Shown one piece after another: positions 17,316 through 26,112 of a stretch of DNA of 64,000 nucleotides. Origin of the DNA: an uncultured Acetatifactor sp. (lineage in GTDB: Bacteria; Bacillota; Clostridia; Lachnospirales; Lachnospiraceae); NCBI GenBank assembly GCA_944383825.1, contig CALWRA010000006.1, positions 1 to 64,000 on the forward strand. Direction: 5' to 3'. Numbering within the stretch: position 1 is the stretch's first letter; every line of letters starts with the position of its first letter. The notes beneath the pieces are model-generated. The model made no database searches, was not told the origin of the DNA, and saw nothing but the letters and a program-made list of their open reading frames with translations. Made by a program: the position numbers and the translations under genes.

Positions 17316-17594
17316 ATGGATTTTATTGAGAAAATCGGCGACACAATCTCTGCTAAGGGGAAAGAAGCGGCAGATAAGGCGAAAGAACTGGCTGAAATTG
17401 CCAGTTTAAAGAGCCAGATTGGCACTTGCGAGGAGATCATAAAAAAGAATTATATGGAGATCGGCAGACTTTATTATGAGGAATACGGTAATGAGCAGGA
17501 TGCCCCCTTCGAGAAGCAGTGCAGATATATAAGGAATGCAGAGACGGGGATAAGGGAGCTTCAGGAAAAGATCAAAAAACTAAAAGGGCTGTAA
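17316..17594 (+). CDS. Small coiled-coil protein
   Basis: A 92-residue charged helical protein (MDFIEKIGDTISAKGKEAADKAKELAEIASLKSQ pattern, given here only in outline) with heptad-like spacing at both ends. The ATG at 17316 has AAGGAG 10 nt upstream and the local motif TACGGACATG, which also precedes two genes near 50.3 and 51.0 kb. Function unknown. Similar small helical proteins are common in Lachnospiraceae. Confidence 0.7.
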   Translation: MDFIEKIGDTISAKGKEAADKAKELAEIASLKSQIGTCEEIIKKNYMEIGRLYYEEYGNEQDAPFEKQCRYIRNAETGIRELQEKIKKLKGL

Positions 17595-17636
17595 AAGTTT
17601 TGAAGTTACTTCCAATGCTGTATACTAGAAGGAAAA

Positions 17637-17677
17637 GGGCTGTGGGCTGCAGTTTTTACTGCAATTCACAGCCCCTT
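17637..17677. terminator. Bidirectional terminator between convergent genes
   Basis: GGGCTGTG (17637-17644) pairs with CACAGCCC (17667-17674), with CTGCAGT/ACTGCA pairing inside. T-rich sequence follows on both strands, so it can serve both the small coiled-coil gene and the converging PBP gene. Confidence 0.7.
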
Positions 17678-17719
17678 TGCATGCCTGCAATGCTGTGTGA
17701 TCAGGAGCCGTCCGTCCAT

Positions 17720-20428
17720 CTACTCCTGAGTTGTTTCAGCTTGCTGCTGTGCCTGTTGAGCGGCAATGGCAGCAGCGTTTCTCTGATCAATTTCCCACCG
17801 CTGCTGATTAATCACAGCTTCATAGTCAGGATTTGCATAGAATGTAGCATCATGCTGACAGTGCGTAGTGGTGGAAGAGGTGCTGATGGTTCCATCAGGG
17901 TTGGTTACAATAGAGTTGGAGCCGCTGGCCAGGGAAGGATCCTCAGGCAAAGGCATTTCCATTACGCCCGAATATTTGAAAGGACAGTCGGGACTGGCAG
18001 GAACCTGATCGTAGTCGCAAATATCGCCCTGATAATGCACGTCACAGCTCTCTGTAGGAACAGTTCCCTCTGCGAAATATTCGGTTACCACACAATTTTG
18101 AGTGTCGCATAATCCGGGAATTGGAAGCTTGCCGGATTTGGAGCAGACATGAGCCTGTACGATGCCGTTTGGTATGCCGAACTGTTCGTTTGGCAGATTC
18201 TCATGAATCCTTTCCATAACGGCTCTCCAGAGAGTTCTTGCAACAGCGGATTCATTGTTGGAGCTGCTTGTGCTCATTCCTATATTATTGTCATAGCCGG
18301 TCCAGGTGGTACAGGTATAGTAAGGCGTATAGCCGGCGAACCATACATCGTGATAGTCTGTGGATGTACCGGTTTTGCCTGCGATGGCCACGCCGCCGAA
18401 ATTAACTCTTGCGCCGGTGCCCGTGGTGACAGCGTCCACCATGGCGTCGGTCAGAAGAAAGGCAGTGGTCTCTTTAATCACCTGGCGGGAAGAGGGATTC
18501 GTGTTGTCTAAAATCACGTTGCCGTCAGAATCCGTCACCCTGGTGTAAAGCTTGGGCTCCACGTAGGTGCCTCCGTTTGCGATGGCGGCATAGGCCGCGT
18601 TGAGCTCGTAGGGAGTCACGCCGTAGGTCAGACCCCCTAATGCCAGAGTCTGCTGAACATCCGTAAAGATCTGGCCATTGATTTCCACTCCGTCCGTAAG
18701 GGTGGTAAAACCGAAATTGAGCAAATAATCATAGCCCAGCTGGGGGGTAATGACAGTCAGTGTTTTGACAGCCACAATATTCAAGGATTGTTCAATGGCC
18801 TTGCGTATGGAATTGATGCCGCGGTAGCCTGAATACCAGTTGCTGACCGGTCTGCCGTCCGCATAATTAAAGGGAGCGTCAAGGTAAGGGGTGGCCAGAG
18901 TCTGCCCTGCGCTGTCAAGAGCGGGAGCGAAAGCGGCCAACGTCTTAAAAGTAGAGCCGGGAGACCGGGTGGCATTAGTAGCTCTGTTCAGAGTACGGCG
19001 GCCCTCCTTGGTTCCGCGGCCGCCCACAAGTGCAACCACATATCCTGTGCTCTGATCCTCAATTACCATGGCAGCCTGGGGCTGGGGAGTCATGGAAATG
19101 CTCTCCTCGTAGTTATCCTCAATATCTTCCATGCCAAGATCCGCCATCATTGCGGCACGGTAAACTGCAATGGCCTCGTTTGCTTCGTCCTGTGAGGAGA
19201 AAATAAGATTGAATTTGGAGTCTTCATTTTCCTTAAACCAGGACATCATATTTTCCTTGCTGAAATTGTGGGCCTCCCCGTCCTCTGTCCGGATGGTCAG
19301 AGCATAATCAAGATACCATTTTACATTTTGTGGATAATTGTCCGGATCGGCAAATTCCTCATCTGCAATGGCCTGAATGGTGGGGTCCATGGTAGACTCT
19401 ATTCTCAGCCCTCCGGAGACCATCATGCTCTCTGCAAGGGTTTCGGAGTAGCCTGCCTCTACCAGATCCTCTTTTACCTGTTCATACACTGCATCAGAGA
19501 AATAGGAACCGGAGGTAGTATTTCCCACCCGGTAGTCGGTATCGTAAAGCCCGATGCGTTCATAAACGGCTTCTGTATCCGCCATTGCCTCGTCGTATTC
19601 CGCCTGTGTGATAAATCCGAGCTCCAGCATTTTGTCCAGGCAGGTCTTACGCCTCCTGGCATTATTTTCGGGATAACGAATGGGATTATAGGCGGAAGGA
19701 TTTTGGGTAATGCTGGCAATGACGGCGCACTCGGATAAGGTCAGATCACTGCAGGACTTTCCGAAATAGCGCAGGGAGGCCGCCTCAACCCCCAGGGTAT
19801 TCTGCCCCAGGTTAATCGCGTTCATGTAGCGCAGCAGAACCTCGTCCTTGGAAAGCTGCTTTGTGATCTCAAGGGCCAGATACTGCTCCTGAAGCTTCCG
19901 CTTGACCTTTTTAATCACATTGTCACCTTCGGAAGTCCAGTCCGTAAAGACCGTGTTTTTCAGAAGCTGCTGCGTTATGGTGCTGGCGCCTTGGGTCTCC
20001 TCGCCGCCGGTTATGACAAACTGATAGGCGGCTCTGAGGATGCCTTTTACGTCAATGCCGTTGTGCTCATAAAAGCGCTCGTCCTCAATGGCTACAAAGG
20101 CCTGGCCCAGATGCGCGGGAATCTGATCCATATCCACCTCGATTCGGTTGGAGTTCGTGCTTACGTATTGGTCAATTTCATTTCCCTCGCGGTCGTAAAC
20201 GATAGTTGCCTCACCGGAAGCAATGACGCCGCTTAAGCGGACGGTGGGCGTGGAGGCAAGAATACCCTGAAACGCACCGATACCTGCAGAAACGCCGCAG
20301 ATGGCCATGCCTGCAATCGCTATTAAAACTACCTTGAAAAAGGTAAGAATGATTTTTCTCCCCCACTTTGCAGATTTGGCATTCAGTGCTTTTTGCTTGG
20401 CCCTGACGCCTCGTTTACCATAATTCAT
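17720..20428 (-). CDS. Class A penicillin-binding protein, PBP1A type
   Basis: A 902-residue bifunctional peptidoglycan synthase. A cytoplasmic basic N-terminus and one membrane segment (about residues 24-50) anchor it. The glycosyltransferase domain shows EDERFY at 115-120 with the catalytic glutamate. The transpeptidase domain has SxxK as STFK (S492-K495), SLN in the second motif, and KTGT at 685-688. The tail is rich in glutamine and alanine. The start at 20428 is chosen because AAAGGTG precedes it; the frame stays open for 84 more codons but these cross the promoter (TATAAT at 20474-20469 on the minus strand). Confidence 0.94.
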   Translation of the reverse strand: MNYGKRGVRAKQKALNAKSAKWGRKIILTFFKVVLIAIAGMAICGVSAGIGAFQGILASTPTVRLSGVIASGEATIVYDREGNEIDQYVSTNSNRIEVDMDQIPAHLGQAFVAIEDERFYEHNGIDVKGILRAAYQFVITGGEETQGASTITQQLLKNTVFTDWTSEGDNVIKKVKRKLQEQYLALEITKQLSKDEVLLRYMNAINLGQNTLGVEAASLRYFGKSCSDLTLSECAVIASITQNPSAYNPIRYPENNARRRKTCLDKMLELGFITQAEYDEAMADTEAVYERIGLYDTDYRVGNTTSGSYFSDAVYEQVKEDLVEAGYSETLAESMMVSGGLRIESTMDPTIQAIADEEFADPDNYPQNVKWYLDYALTIRTEDGEAHNFSKENMMSWFKENEDSKFNLIFSSQDEANEAIAVYRAAMMADLGMEDIEDNYEESISMTPQPQAAMVIEDQSTGYVVALVGGRGTKEGRRTLNRATNATRSPGSTFKTLAAFAPALDSAGQTLATPYLDAPFNYADGRPVSNWYSGYRGINSIRKAIEQSLNIVAVKTLTVITPQLGYDYLLNFGFTTLTDGVEINGQIFTDVQQTLALGGLTYGVTPYELNAAYAAIANGGTYVEPKLYTRVTDSDGNVILDNTNPSSRQVIKETTAFLLTDAMVDAVTTGTGARVNFGGVAIAGKTGTSTDYHDVWFAGYTPYYTCTTWTGYDNNIGMSTSSSNNESAVARTLWRAVMERIHENLPNEQFGIPNGIVQAHVCSKSGKLPIPGLCDTQNCVVTEYFAEGTVPTESCDVHYQGDICDYDQVPASPDCPFKYSGVMEMPLPEDPSLASGSNSIVTNPDGTISTSSTTTHCQHDATFYANPDYEAVINQQRWEIDQRNAAAIAAQQAQQQAETTQE

Positions 20429-20678
20429 AGAGATAATCACCTTTCTGCCTGTGGTAACAGACGAAATTATTATAGCAAAAAATATTATGTAAATAAAGGT
20501 TTTCTTTCCCATATTAAGAATTGTTTCACATTTTTGGGGAATTATGCTATATTTTACAGAGAAAGCAGAGCCCGAATCAATCAGCTTTTTTGCGGTATAA
20601 AGTCCTTGAGGGCGTCTTCGCGCTTTCTGAGGAACGAGGATGCGAAAGCGCTGTTCGGGCAAGGAGGTAAAAGACTTC

Positions 20679-21308
20679 ATGGAATTTTACAGAGTGCTTC
20701 TGGAGGGCGGAAGCGGGGAAATAGTGGAGAAAAAGTCACGCTTTATTGCTACCATACAAAAATGTGAGACAGAAGAGGAAGCTGTGGGCTTCATTGATGA
20801 AATGAAAAAACGATATTGGGACGCATCCCATAACTGTTCTGCTTTTGTGATTGGGAGCCGGGGAGAGATTACCAGATGCAGCGACGATGGGGAGCCCTCC
20901 GGCACAGCGGGGCGGCCCATGCTGGAAACGCTTTTGGGAGAGGAGATCAGAAATATTGCGGTAGTGGTGACGAGGTATTTTGGAGGGACGCTTCTGGGAA
21001 CGGGAGGACTGGTAAGGGCTTATACCCGGGCGGTAAAGGAGGGGCTGTCCAACTGCAGGGTTGGCGTCATGCGCTATGGATATGAGGTGAGGATATCCGC
21101 TGATTACAATCATATCGGCAGGGTGCTGTATCTTTTGGGTAAAAAGGGACTGGAGCCTGCATACAGCGATTACGGAGAAGCGGTGACGCTGGATCTTCGG
21201 ATTCCTGCAGAGGAGGAGGAAAGCCTTCGGATTGCCATGACAGAGGCATCCTGCGGCAAAATTCGTTTTGAAAAATTGAATGAAGTTTATTTCATTGACA
21301 AAGAATAG
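20679..21308 (+). CDS. yigZ: YigZ/IMPACT-family protein
   Basis: A 209-residue member of the UPF0029/IMPACT family. The hallmark is DDGEPSGTAGRPML, followed by VVVTRYFGGTLLGTGGLVRAY. The fold has two domains, the second being a ferredoxin-like DUF1949 domain. Eukaryotic relatives act in GCN2 control; the bacterial role is uncertain. AAGGAGGT lies 9 nt before the ATG at 20679, so the longer frame from 20640 is rejected. A hairpin (GCGCTTTC with GAAAGCGC, about 20620-20653) precedes the ribosome site. Confidence 0.92.
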   Translation: MEFYRVLLEGGSGEIVEKKSRFIATIQKCETEEEAVGFIDEMKKRYWDASHNCSAFVIGSRGEITRCSDDGEPSGTAGRPMLETLLGEEIRNIAVVVTRYFGGTLLGTGGLVRAYTRAVKEGLSNCRVGVMRYGYEVRISADYNHIGRVLYLLGKKGLEPAYSDYGEAVTLDLRIPAEEEESLRIAMTEASCGKIRFEKLNEVYFIDKE

Positions 21309-21355
21309 GATGGTAGCTAAAATGAAATAGGCACGGAAAAAGGCATTTTGAAAGG

Positions 21356-21440
21356 TGGTGGTTTTTTATGAATAGTCATATATGCGGTACGGACAATCCT
21401 CTTCCCCGAAGTTGCAGGGGCATAAAAAAACCATCAAAGG
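21356..21440 (+). promoter_or_regulatory. Structured leader before mgtE
   Basis: TGGTTTTTTAT near 21359 can pair with ATAAAAAAACCA near 21424-21435, enclosing a CCCC/GGGG stem. The leader also contains a good ribosome site and ATG (21368) opening a small reading frame that overlaps the start of mgtE. It is too short to be the known M-box magnesium riboswitch. Regulation of mgtE by it is only a possibility. Confidence 0.35.
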
Positions 21441-21449
21441 AGAAATGCC

Positions 21450-22799
21450 ATGGAAAGAATAAAGGATTTGAAGGAACTGCTTGTATTTTTGGATACAAAG
21501 CAGTATACGAAGCTGCGCCAATATCTTGCGGAGCTGAATGAAGCTGACATCGCTGCTTTGCTGGAGCAGCTGGAGGGGGAGAATATGCTGAAGGTATTCA
21601 GAATTCTTCCCAAAGATTTGGCGGCGGATGTTTTTTCTTATCTGGATGTGGACAATCAACAAATGATTATCACTTCCTTAAGCGATAGGGAAGCCGCCGG
21701 CATTATCGATAATTTGATGTCGGATGATGCGGTTGATCTTCTGGAGGAGATGCCTGCTAATGTAGTAAAGAAGCTGCTGGCCAATGCAAGTCCGGATACC
21801 CGAAGGGATATTAACCATCTGCTGCGGTACCCTGAGGACTCCGCAGGCAGCATTATGACGGTGGAGTACGTGGATCTGAAGGCCAGCCTCACCGTGAATC
21901 AGGCCATTGAGCGTATCCGTAAGGTGGGTCTGGACAGCGAGACCATTGACATATGTTATGTGCTGGATCCCCAGCGAAAGCTGCTTGGAACAGTAGCGCT
22001 GCGTTATCTGCTTTTAAGTGATGGCGATGAGGTCATCGAGGACATCATGCACGAAAATGTGATTGCCGTAAACACCTTGATGGATCAGGAAGAGGTGGCA
22101 AAGCAGTTTAAAAAATATGATTTTACGGCAATGCCTGTGGTGGATAATGAAAACCGTCTGGTGGGAATTATCACAGTGGACGACATCGTGGACATCATGG
22201 AAGAGGAAACCACTGAAGACATGGAAAAAATGGCGGCTATTGTGCCCAGTGATAAGCCATACATGAAGACTACTGTATGGGAGACCTATAAAAAAAGGAT
22301 TCCCTGGCTTTTGCTGTTAATGGTATCCGCCACCTTTACCGGAGCTATTATCACCTCTTTTGAGGAGGCTCTGAGCGTATATGCGGTACTGACGGCTTTT
22401 ATTCCCATGCTTATGGACACGGGGGGGAATGCCGGAGGGCAGGCAAGCGTTACTGTAATCCGCGGTCTTTCCCTGGGAGAGATTCAATACAGGGACGTAC
22501 CCAGGGTGCTGTGGAAGGAGGTAAGAGTGGCTATATTTTGCGGAGTAAGCCTTGCGGCCGCTAACTTTGTCAAGCTGATGCTCCTTGACAGGGTAGGATT
22601 TCAGGTTTCTATGGTTGTGAGTCTGACTATTGTTGTAGCTGTTTTAATGGCCATGCTCATAGGCTGTCTTTTGCCCGTAGGTGCAAAGCGCTTGGGATTT
22701 GATCCCGCAGTTATGGCCAGTCCCTTTATTACAACCATTGTGGACGCCCTTTCGCTGCTTGTTTATTTCCAGGTGGCGACGGTGATCCTTAGAATATAG
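21450..22799 (+). CDS. mgtE: Magnesium transporter MgtE
   Basis: A 449-residue MgtE-type Mg2+ channel. It has the N-terminal superhelical domain (about 1-125), two CBS domains (about 130-250, LMDQEEVAKQF and VVDNENRLVGIITVDDIVDIM), a connecting helix, and five membrane segments. The selectivity region reads PMLMDTGGNAGGQ. Length and domain order match the family. The CBS domains are known to close the channel when Mg2+ is high. AAAGGAG lies 8 nt before the ATG. Confidence 0.95.
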   Translation: MERIKDLKELLVFLDTKQYTKLRQYLAELNEADIAALLEQLEGENMLKVFRILPKDLAADVFSYLDVDNQQMIITSLSDREAAGIIDNLMSDDAVDLLEEMPANVVKKLLANASPDTRRDINHLLRYPEDSAGSIMTVEYVDLKASLTVNQAIERIRKVGLDSETIDICYVLDPQRKLLGTVALRYLLLSDGDEVIEDIMHENVIAVNTLMDQEEVAKQFKKYDFTAMPVVDNENRLVGIITVDDIVDIMEEETTEDMEKMAAIVPSDKPYMKTTVWETYKKRIPWLLLLMVSATFTGAIITSFEEALSVYAVLTAFIPMLMDTGGNAGGQASVTVIRGLSLGEIQYRDVPRVLWKEVRVAIFCGVSLAAANFVKLMLLDRVGFQVSMVVSLTIVVAVLMAMLIGCLLPVGAKRLGFDPAVMASPFITTIVDALSLLVYFQVATVILRI

Positions 22800-22879
22800 A
22801 AAAGGAACATGCGCTGGACGGGAAAGTCTGGCGCCTTCTTGTTGCCGGGGAACTCCTTCAGGATCTCCGCACGGTAAAA

Positions 22880-22902
22880 AGCCCTTTGCGCAGGGCTCTT
22901 TT
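22880..22902 (+). terminator. Intrinsic terminator after mgtE
   Basis: AGCCCT (22880-22885) pairs with AGGGCT (22892-22897), followed by CTTTTT. It lies 16 nt before the next gene, so it separates mgtE from the MATE gene. Confidence 0.7.
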
Positions 22903-22917
22903 TGAAGAAAGGATGCG

Positions 22918-24294
22918 ATGTATATGGAACAAAACAGTCAAAGCAATCAAAATAAGCTGGCAGTGATGCCGGTGGGAAAGCTGCTGTTATCTCTGGCGGC
23001 GCCTGCAATAGCGGCACAGATTGTAAATCTGCTCTATAATATGGTGGATCGTATTTATATCGGGCATATTCCGGGCACGGGAGCGCTGGCGCTGACGGGA
23101 CTGGGAGTGACGCTGCCGGTGATTACGTTGATTGCGGCCTTTGCGGCGCTGGTGGGATTTGGAGGCGCGCCAAGAGCTTCCATTGCCATGGGAAAAGGGG
23201 ATTATGACGGTGCGGAAAAAATTCTGGGCAACTGCGTGGTTACCCTCTGTATATTTTCCGTCATATTGACAGTGATTTTTTATGCTTTTGCAGAGCCAAT
23301 TCTGTATGCCTTCGGAGCCAGCGAAGATACTATAGGCTATGCGGTAGATTATATGCGCATTTACGTGCTGGGAACGCTGTTCGTACAGATTACGACAGGA
23401 TTGAATACCTTTATTACCGCCCAGGGATTTGCCTCCACCGGCATGAAGACGGTTCTGATTGGAGCGGGCCTGAATCTGGTATTGGATCCCGTGTTTATTT
23501 TTGGACTCGGGATGGGAGTGAAGGGGGCCGCTCTGGCAACCATTCTTTCCCAGGCAGTGTCGGCAGTATGGGTGATCTGTTTCCTGTCGGGCAAGAAGAC
23601 CACTTTGCGTATCCGCGTAGCAAACCTGAGACTTTCTCCAAGGATTATGGCTCCTGTGCTGGCCCTTGGGGTATCTCCCTTTATTATGCAGGCCACGGAA
23701 AGCCTTCTGTCGGTGTGCTTTAACACTTCTTTGCAGAAATTTGGCGGCGATGTGGCCGTGGGAGCTATGACCATTCTCTCCAGCGTCATGCAGGCGGCCA
23801 TGTTGCCGCTCCAAGGTATGACTCAGGGAATGCAGCCAATCGTCAGCTTTAACTATGGGGCAAATAATTTGCCCAGAGTAAAAAAGGCATTCCTCCTTAC
23901 TCTGGGCTGCTGTCTTGCCTATTCGTTTCTTCTGTGGGGGGCCGCCATGCTCTTTCCTCAATGGCTGGCGCGTATTTTCACTACGGATCAAAGTACGATT
24001 GAATACTCTACGTGGGCGATGCGCATATATATGGCGGCTGCCTGCATATTTGGGGCTCAGCTCGCCTGCCAGCAGACCTTTGTGGCTCTGGGCAAGGCAG
24101 TGCACTCCCTGTTTTTGGCGGTGCTGCGTAAGGTGATCCTGCTGATACCCATGATTTATATACTGCCTAATTTCTTCAGCAATAAGGTATTTGCGGTTTT
24201 TTTGGCGGAGCCTGTGTCGGATACCATTGCGGTGTGCACAACCGTAACTTTGTTCTTCGCAACGGCCTGGAGGCTGATAAACAAAAAGGAATGA
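22918..24294 (+). CDS. MATE-family efflux protein
   Basis: A 458-residue membrane protein with 12 predicted segments and the MATE pattern (APAIAAQIVNLLYNMVDRIY near the start, PLQGMTQGMQPIVSFNYGA in the middle). It resembles the MepA group of Na+/H+-driven multidrug exporters. Substrate unknown. AAAGGA lies before two possible starts, ATG 22918 and ATG 22924; the first has 4-nt spacing, the second 10. The difference is two residues. Confidence 0.92.
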   Translation: MYMEQNSQSNQNKLAVMPVGKLLLSLAAPAIAAQIVNLLYNMVDRIYIGHIPGTGALALTGLGVTLPVITLIAAFAALVGFGGAPRASIAMGKGDYDGAEKILGNCVVTLCIFSVILTVIFYAFAEPILYAFGASEDTIGYAVDYMRIYVLGTLFVQITTGLNTFITAQGFASTGMKTVLIGAGLNLVLDPVFIFGLGMGVKGAALATILSQAVSAVWVICFLSGKKTTLRIRVANLRLSPRIMAPVLALGVSPFIMQATESLLSVCFNTSLQKFGGDVAVGAMTILSSVMQAAMLPLQGMTQGMQPIVSFNYGANNLPRVKKAFLLTLGCCLAYSFLLWGAAMLFPQWLARIFTTDQSTIEYSTWAMRIYMAAACIFGAQLACQQTFVALGKAVHSLFLAVLRKVILLIPMIYILPNFFSNKVFAVFLAEPVSDTIAVCTTVTLFFATAWRLINKKE

Positions 24295-24318
24295 GTTCCT
24301 GAATGCTGCAGTGCCGAT

Positions 24319-26106
24319 CTATTGTTTTAGAAAGTCAAACTGCGACATATAAAGGTTGTAATATTCCCCTCTCCGGGCCAGCAGCTCGTCGTGAGTGCCT
24401 CGCTCCAGAATGCCGCCCTTGTCCACATACATAATACAGTCCGCGTTTTTAATGGTGGAGAGTCTGTGGGCAATAATAAAGGAAGTCCGGCCTTTCAGCA
24501 GCTCGTTTAAGCCCTTCTGCAAAAGCAGTTCCGTTTCCGTGTCAATGCTGGATGTGGCTTCATCCAGAATCAGGATTCTGGGATCGGCAAGAAGGGCTCT
24601 TGCAAAGGAAATTAGCTGCCTTTGGCCTGCGGACAGGCGGCTTCCTCTCTCATTCACTTCCGTATAATATCCGTTTTCCATCTGGGAAATAAATTCATGT
24701 GCACAGACAGTTTTTGCGGCGGCCACCACCTGATCGTCGGTGGCCGCCCGATTGCCGTACCGGATATTGTCCATTATAGTGCCTGAAAAAATAAAACTGT
24801 CCTGCATCATAATACCCATCTGTGTTCTCAGGGACCGTATGGTTACGCTTGAGATGTCCACTCCATCGATCAGAATATGTCCGGAGTCCACATTGTAGAA
24901 ACGGCTGATCAAATTTACAATAGTGGATTTTCCTGCGCCGGTGGGCCCTACAATGGCATGGGTCTCTCCCTGGCGCGCCGTAAAGTTAATGTGATCCAGA
25001 ATCCGGTGCTCCTTCTCGTAGCTGAAGGAGACATCTTGGAATTCCACAGTGCCTGAAATGGGAGGCATGGGAACCGCGTCCGGAGCGTCATGTACCAGCA
25101 CGGGCTCGTCGATGGTTTCAAAAATGCGCTCCAGATAGGAGATTGCTGTCAGCAGGGAGTTGTAAAAGCCTGCCAATGTGTTCACAGGCGCCCAGAAGCG
25201 GCTGATGTAGGAGGTGAATAAAATCAGCGTACCTACCGTAAGGGTCGCGTCGGGAGCCAGAATCCATCGGATTCCCAGCACATAGATAAAAGAGGTGGTA
25301 ATTACGGAAATAACGTCCACACTGGGGCCCATGGTAAAATTGAACATGACAGCCCTCATCCAGGACTTCCGATAGCCCCTGCTGAGATGGTTGAAAATAT
25401 CCGTATTCTCATTTTCCCGCACAAAGGACTGTGTGACCCGTATGCCGTTGATGCTTTCTGCAATGTAGGCGTTTAGGTTGCTCTGTTTGTTGGACTGAAT
25501 CTGCCATGCCTTTCGCTGCTTCTTTTTAATAAAGATCACAACCAGAGAAAGAAGAGGCAGACCGCACAGGCAGACGGCTGTAAGCCGCACATCGCAGAAG
25601 AACATAAATATTATAATGAAAAAAAGGTTGCACAGATCTGTGATGGTGTTTACAATGCCGTTGCTTAAAAGGTCGCTTAGACTATTTACATAATTTACCA
25701 CCCGGACCTGTATTTTACCGTGAGGACGGTCGTCATAATAGGAGAAAGGAAGCTCCTGAAGATGACAGAAAATATCGCTTCGGAGGGCGTGTACGATATT
25801 CTGTCCGATAATGCTCATGGTTTTTATCTTGCATCTGAGGCTGACTGCGGAGTAAACGGCAATGATAAGGGTAAGCACGCTGACCAGGATGATTTTGCGC
25901 ATATCCTTTGAGGGGATATAAATATCCATAATCCGCTGAAAAAATATGGGAATTACCATTGTCAAGGCAGAGGAGGAGAGCATCAGAAATATAATCCCCG
26001 CCATTTTTTTCCTGTAGGGAGCAATATAGCCTGCCAGCCGCTTCAGCTGGCTTATGTCGAAGCTTTCCTCTAAAATCTCGTCCACATCATATCTGTTTCT
26101 GGCCAT
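24319..26106 (-). CDS. ABC exporter half, catalytically complete subunit
   Basis: A 595-residue half-transporter: six membrane segments (about 1-320) then an ATPase domain. Walker A is GPTGAGKST, the signature LSAGQRQ, Walker B ILILDEATSS with the catalytic glutamate, and the switch histidine in IIAHRLS. The partner gene upstream, 6 nt away, has degenerate residues at these positions, so the two should form a heterodimer of the BmrCD/LmrCD type. Drug or peptide export is the usual role; the substrate is unknown. Confidence 0.93.
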   Translation of the reverse strand: MARNRYDVDEILEESFDISQLKRLAGYIAPYRKKMAGIIFLMLSSSALTMVIPIFFQRIMDIYIPSKDMRKIILVSVLTLIIAVYSAVSLRCKIKTMSIIGQNIVHALRSDIFCHLQELPFSYYDDRPHGKIQVRVVNYVNSLSDLLSNGIVNTITDLCNLFFIIIFMFFCDVRLTAVCLCGLPLLSLVVIFIKKKQRKAWQIQSNKQSNLNAYIAESINGIRVTQSFVRENENTDIFNHLSRGYRKSWMRAVMFNFTMGPSVDVISVITTSFIYVLGIRWILAPDATLTVGTLILFTSYISRFWAPVNTLAGFYNSLLTAISYLERIFETIDEPVLVHDAPDAVPMPPISGTVEFQDVSFSYEKEHRILDHINFTARQGETHAIVGPTGAGKSTIVNLISRFYNVDSGHILIDGVDISSVTIRSLRTQMGIMMQDSFIFSGTIMDNIRYGNRAATDDQVVAAAKTVCAHEFISQMENGYYTEVNERGSRLSAGQRQLISFARALLADPRILILDEATSSIDTETELLLQKGLNELLKGRTSFIIAHRLSTIKNADCIMYVDKGGILERGTHDELLARRGEYYNLYMSQFDFLKQ

Positions 26107-26112
26107 TTCTAA

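Noticed and set aside
21309-21449. M-box magnesium riboswitch before mgtE
   Set aside because: The gap is only 141 nt and shows none of the conserved M-box segments I know.
22987-24105. A 372-codon minus-strand open frame
   Set aside because: It is the antisense shadow of the MATE gene, with many H, Q and R residues.
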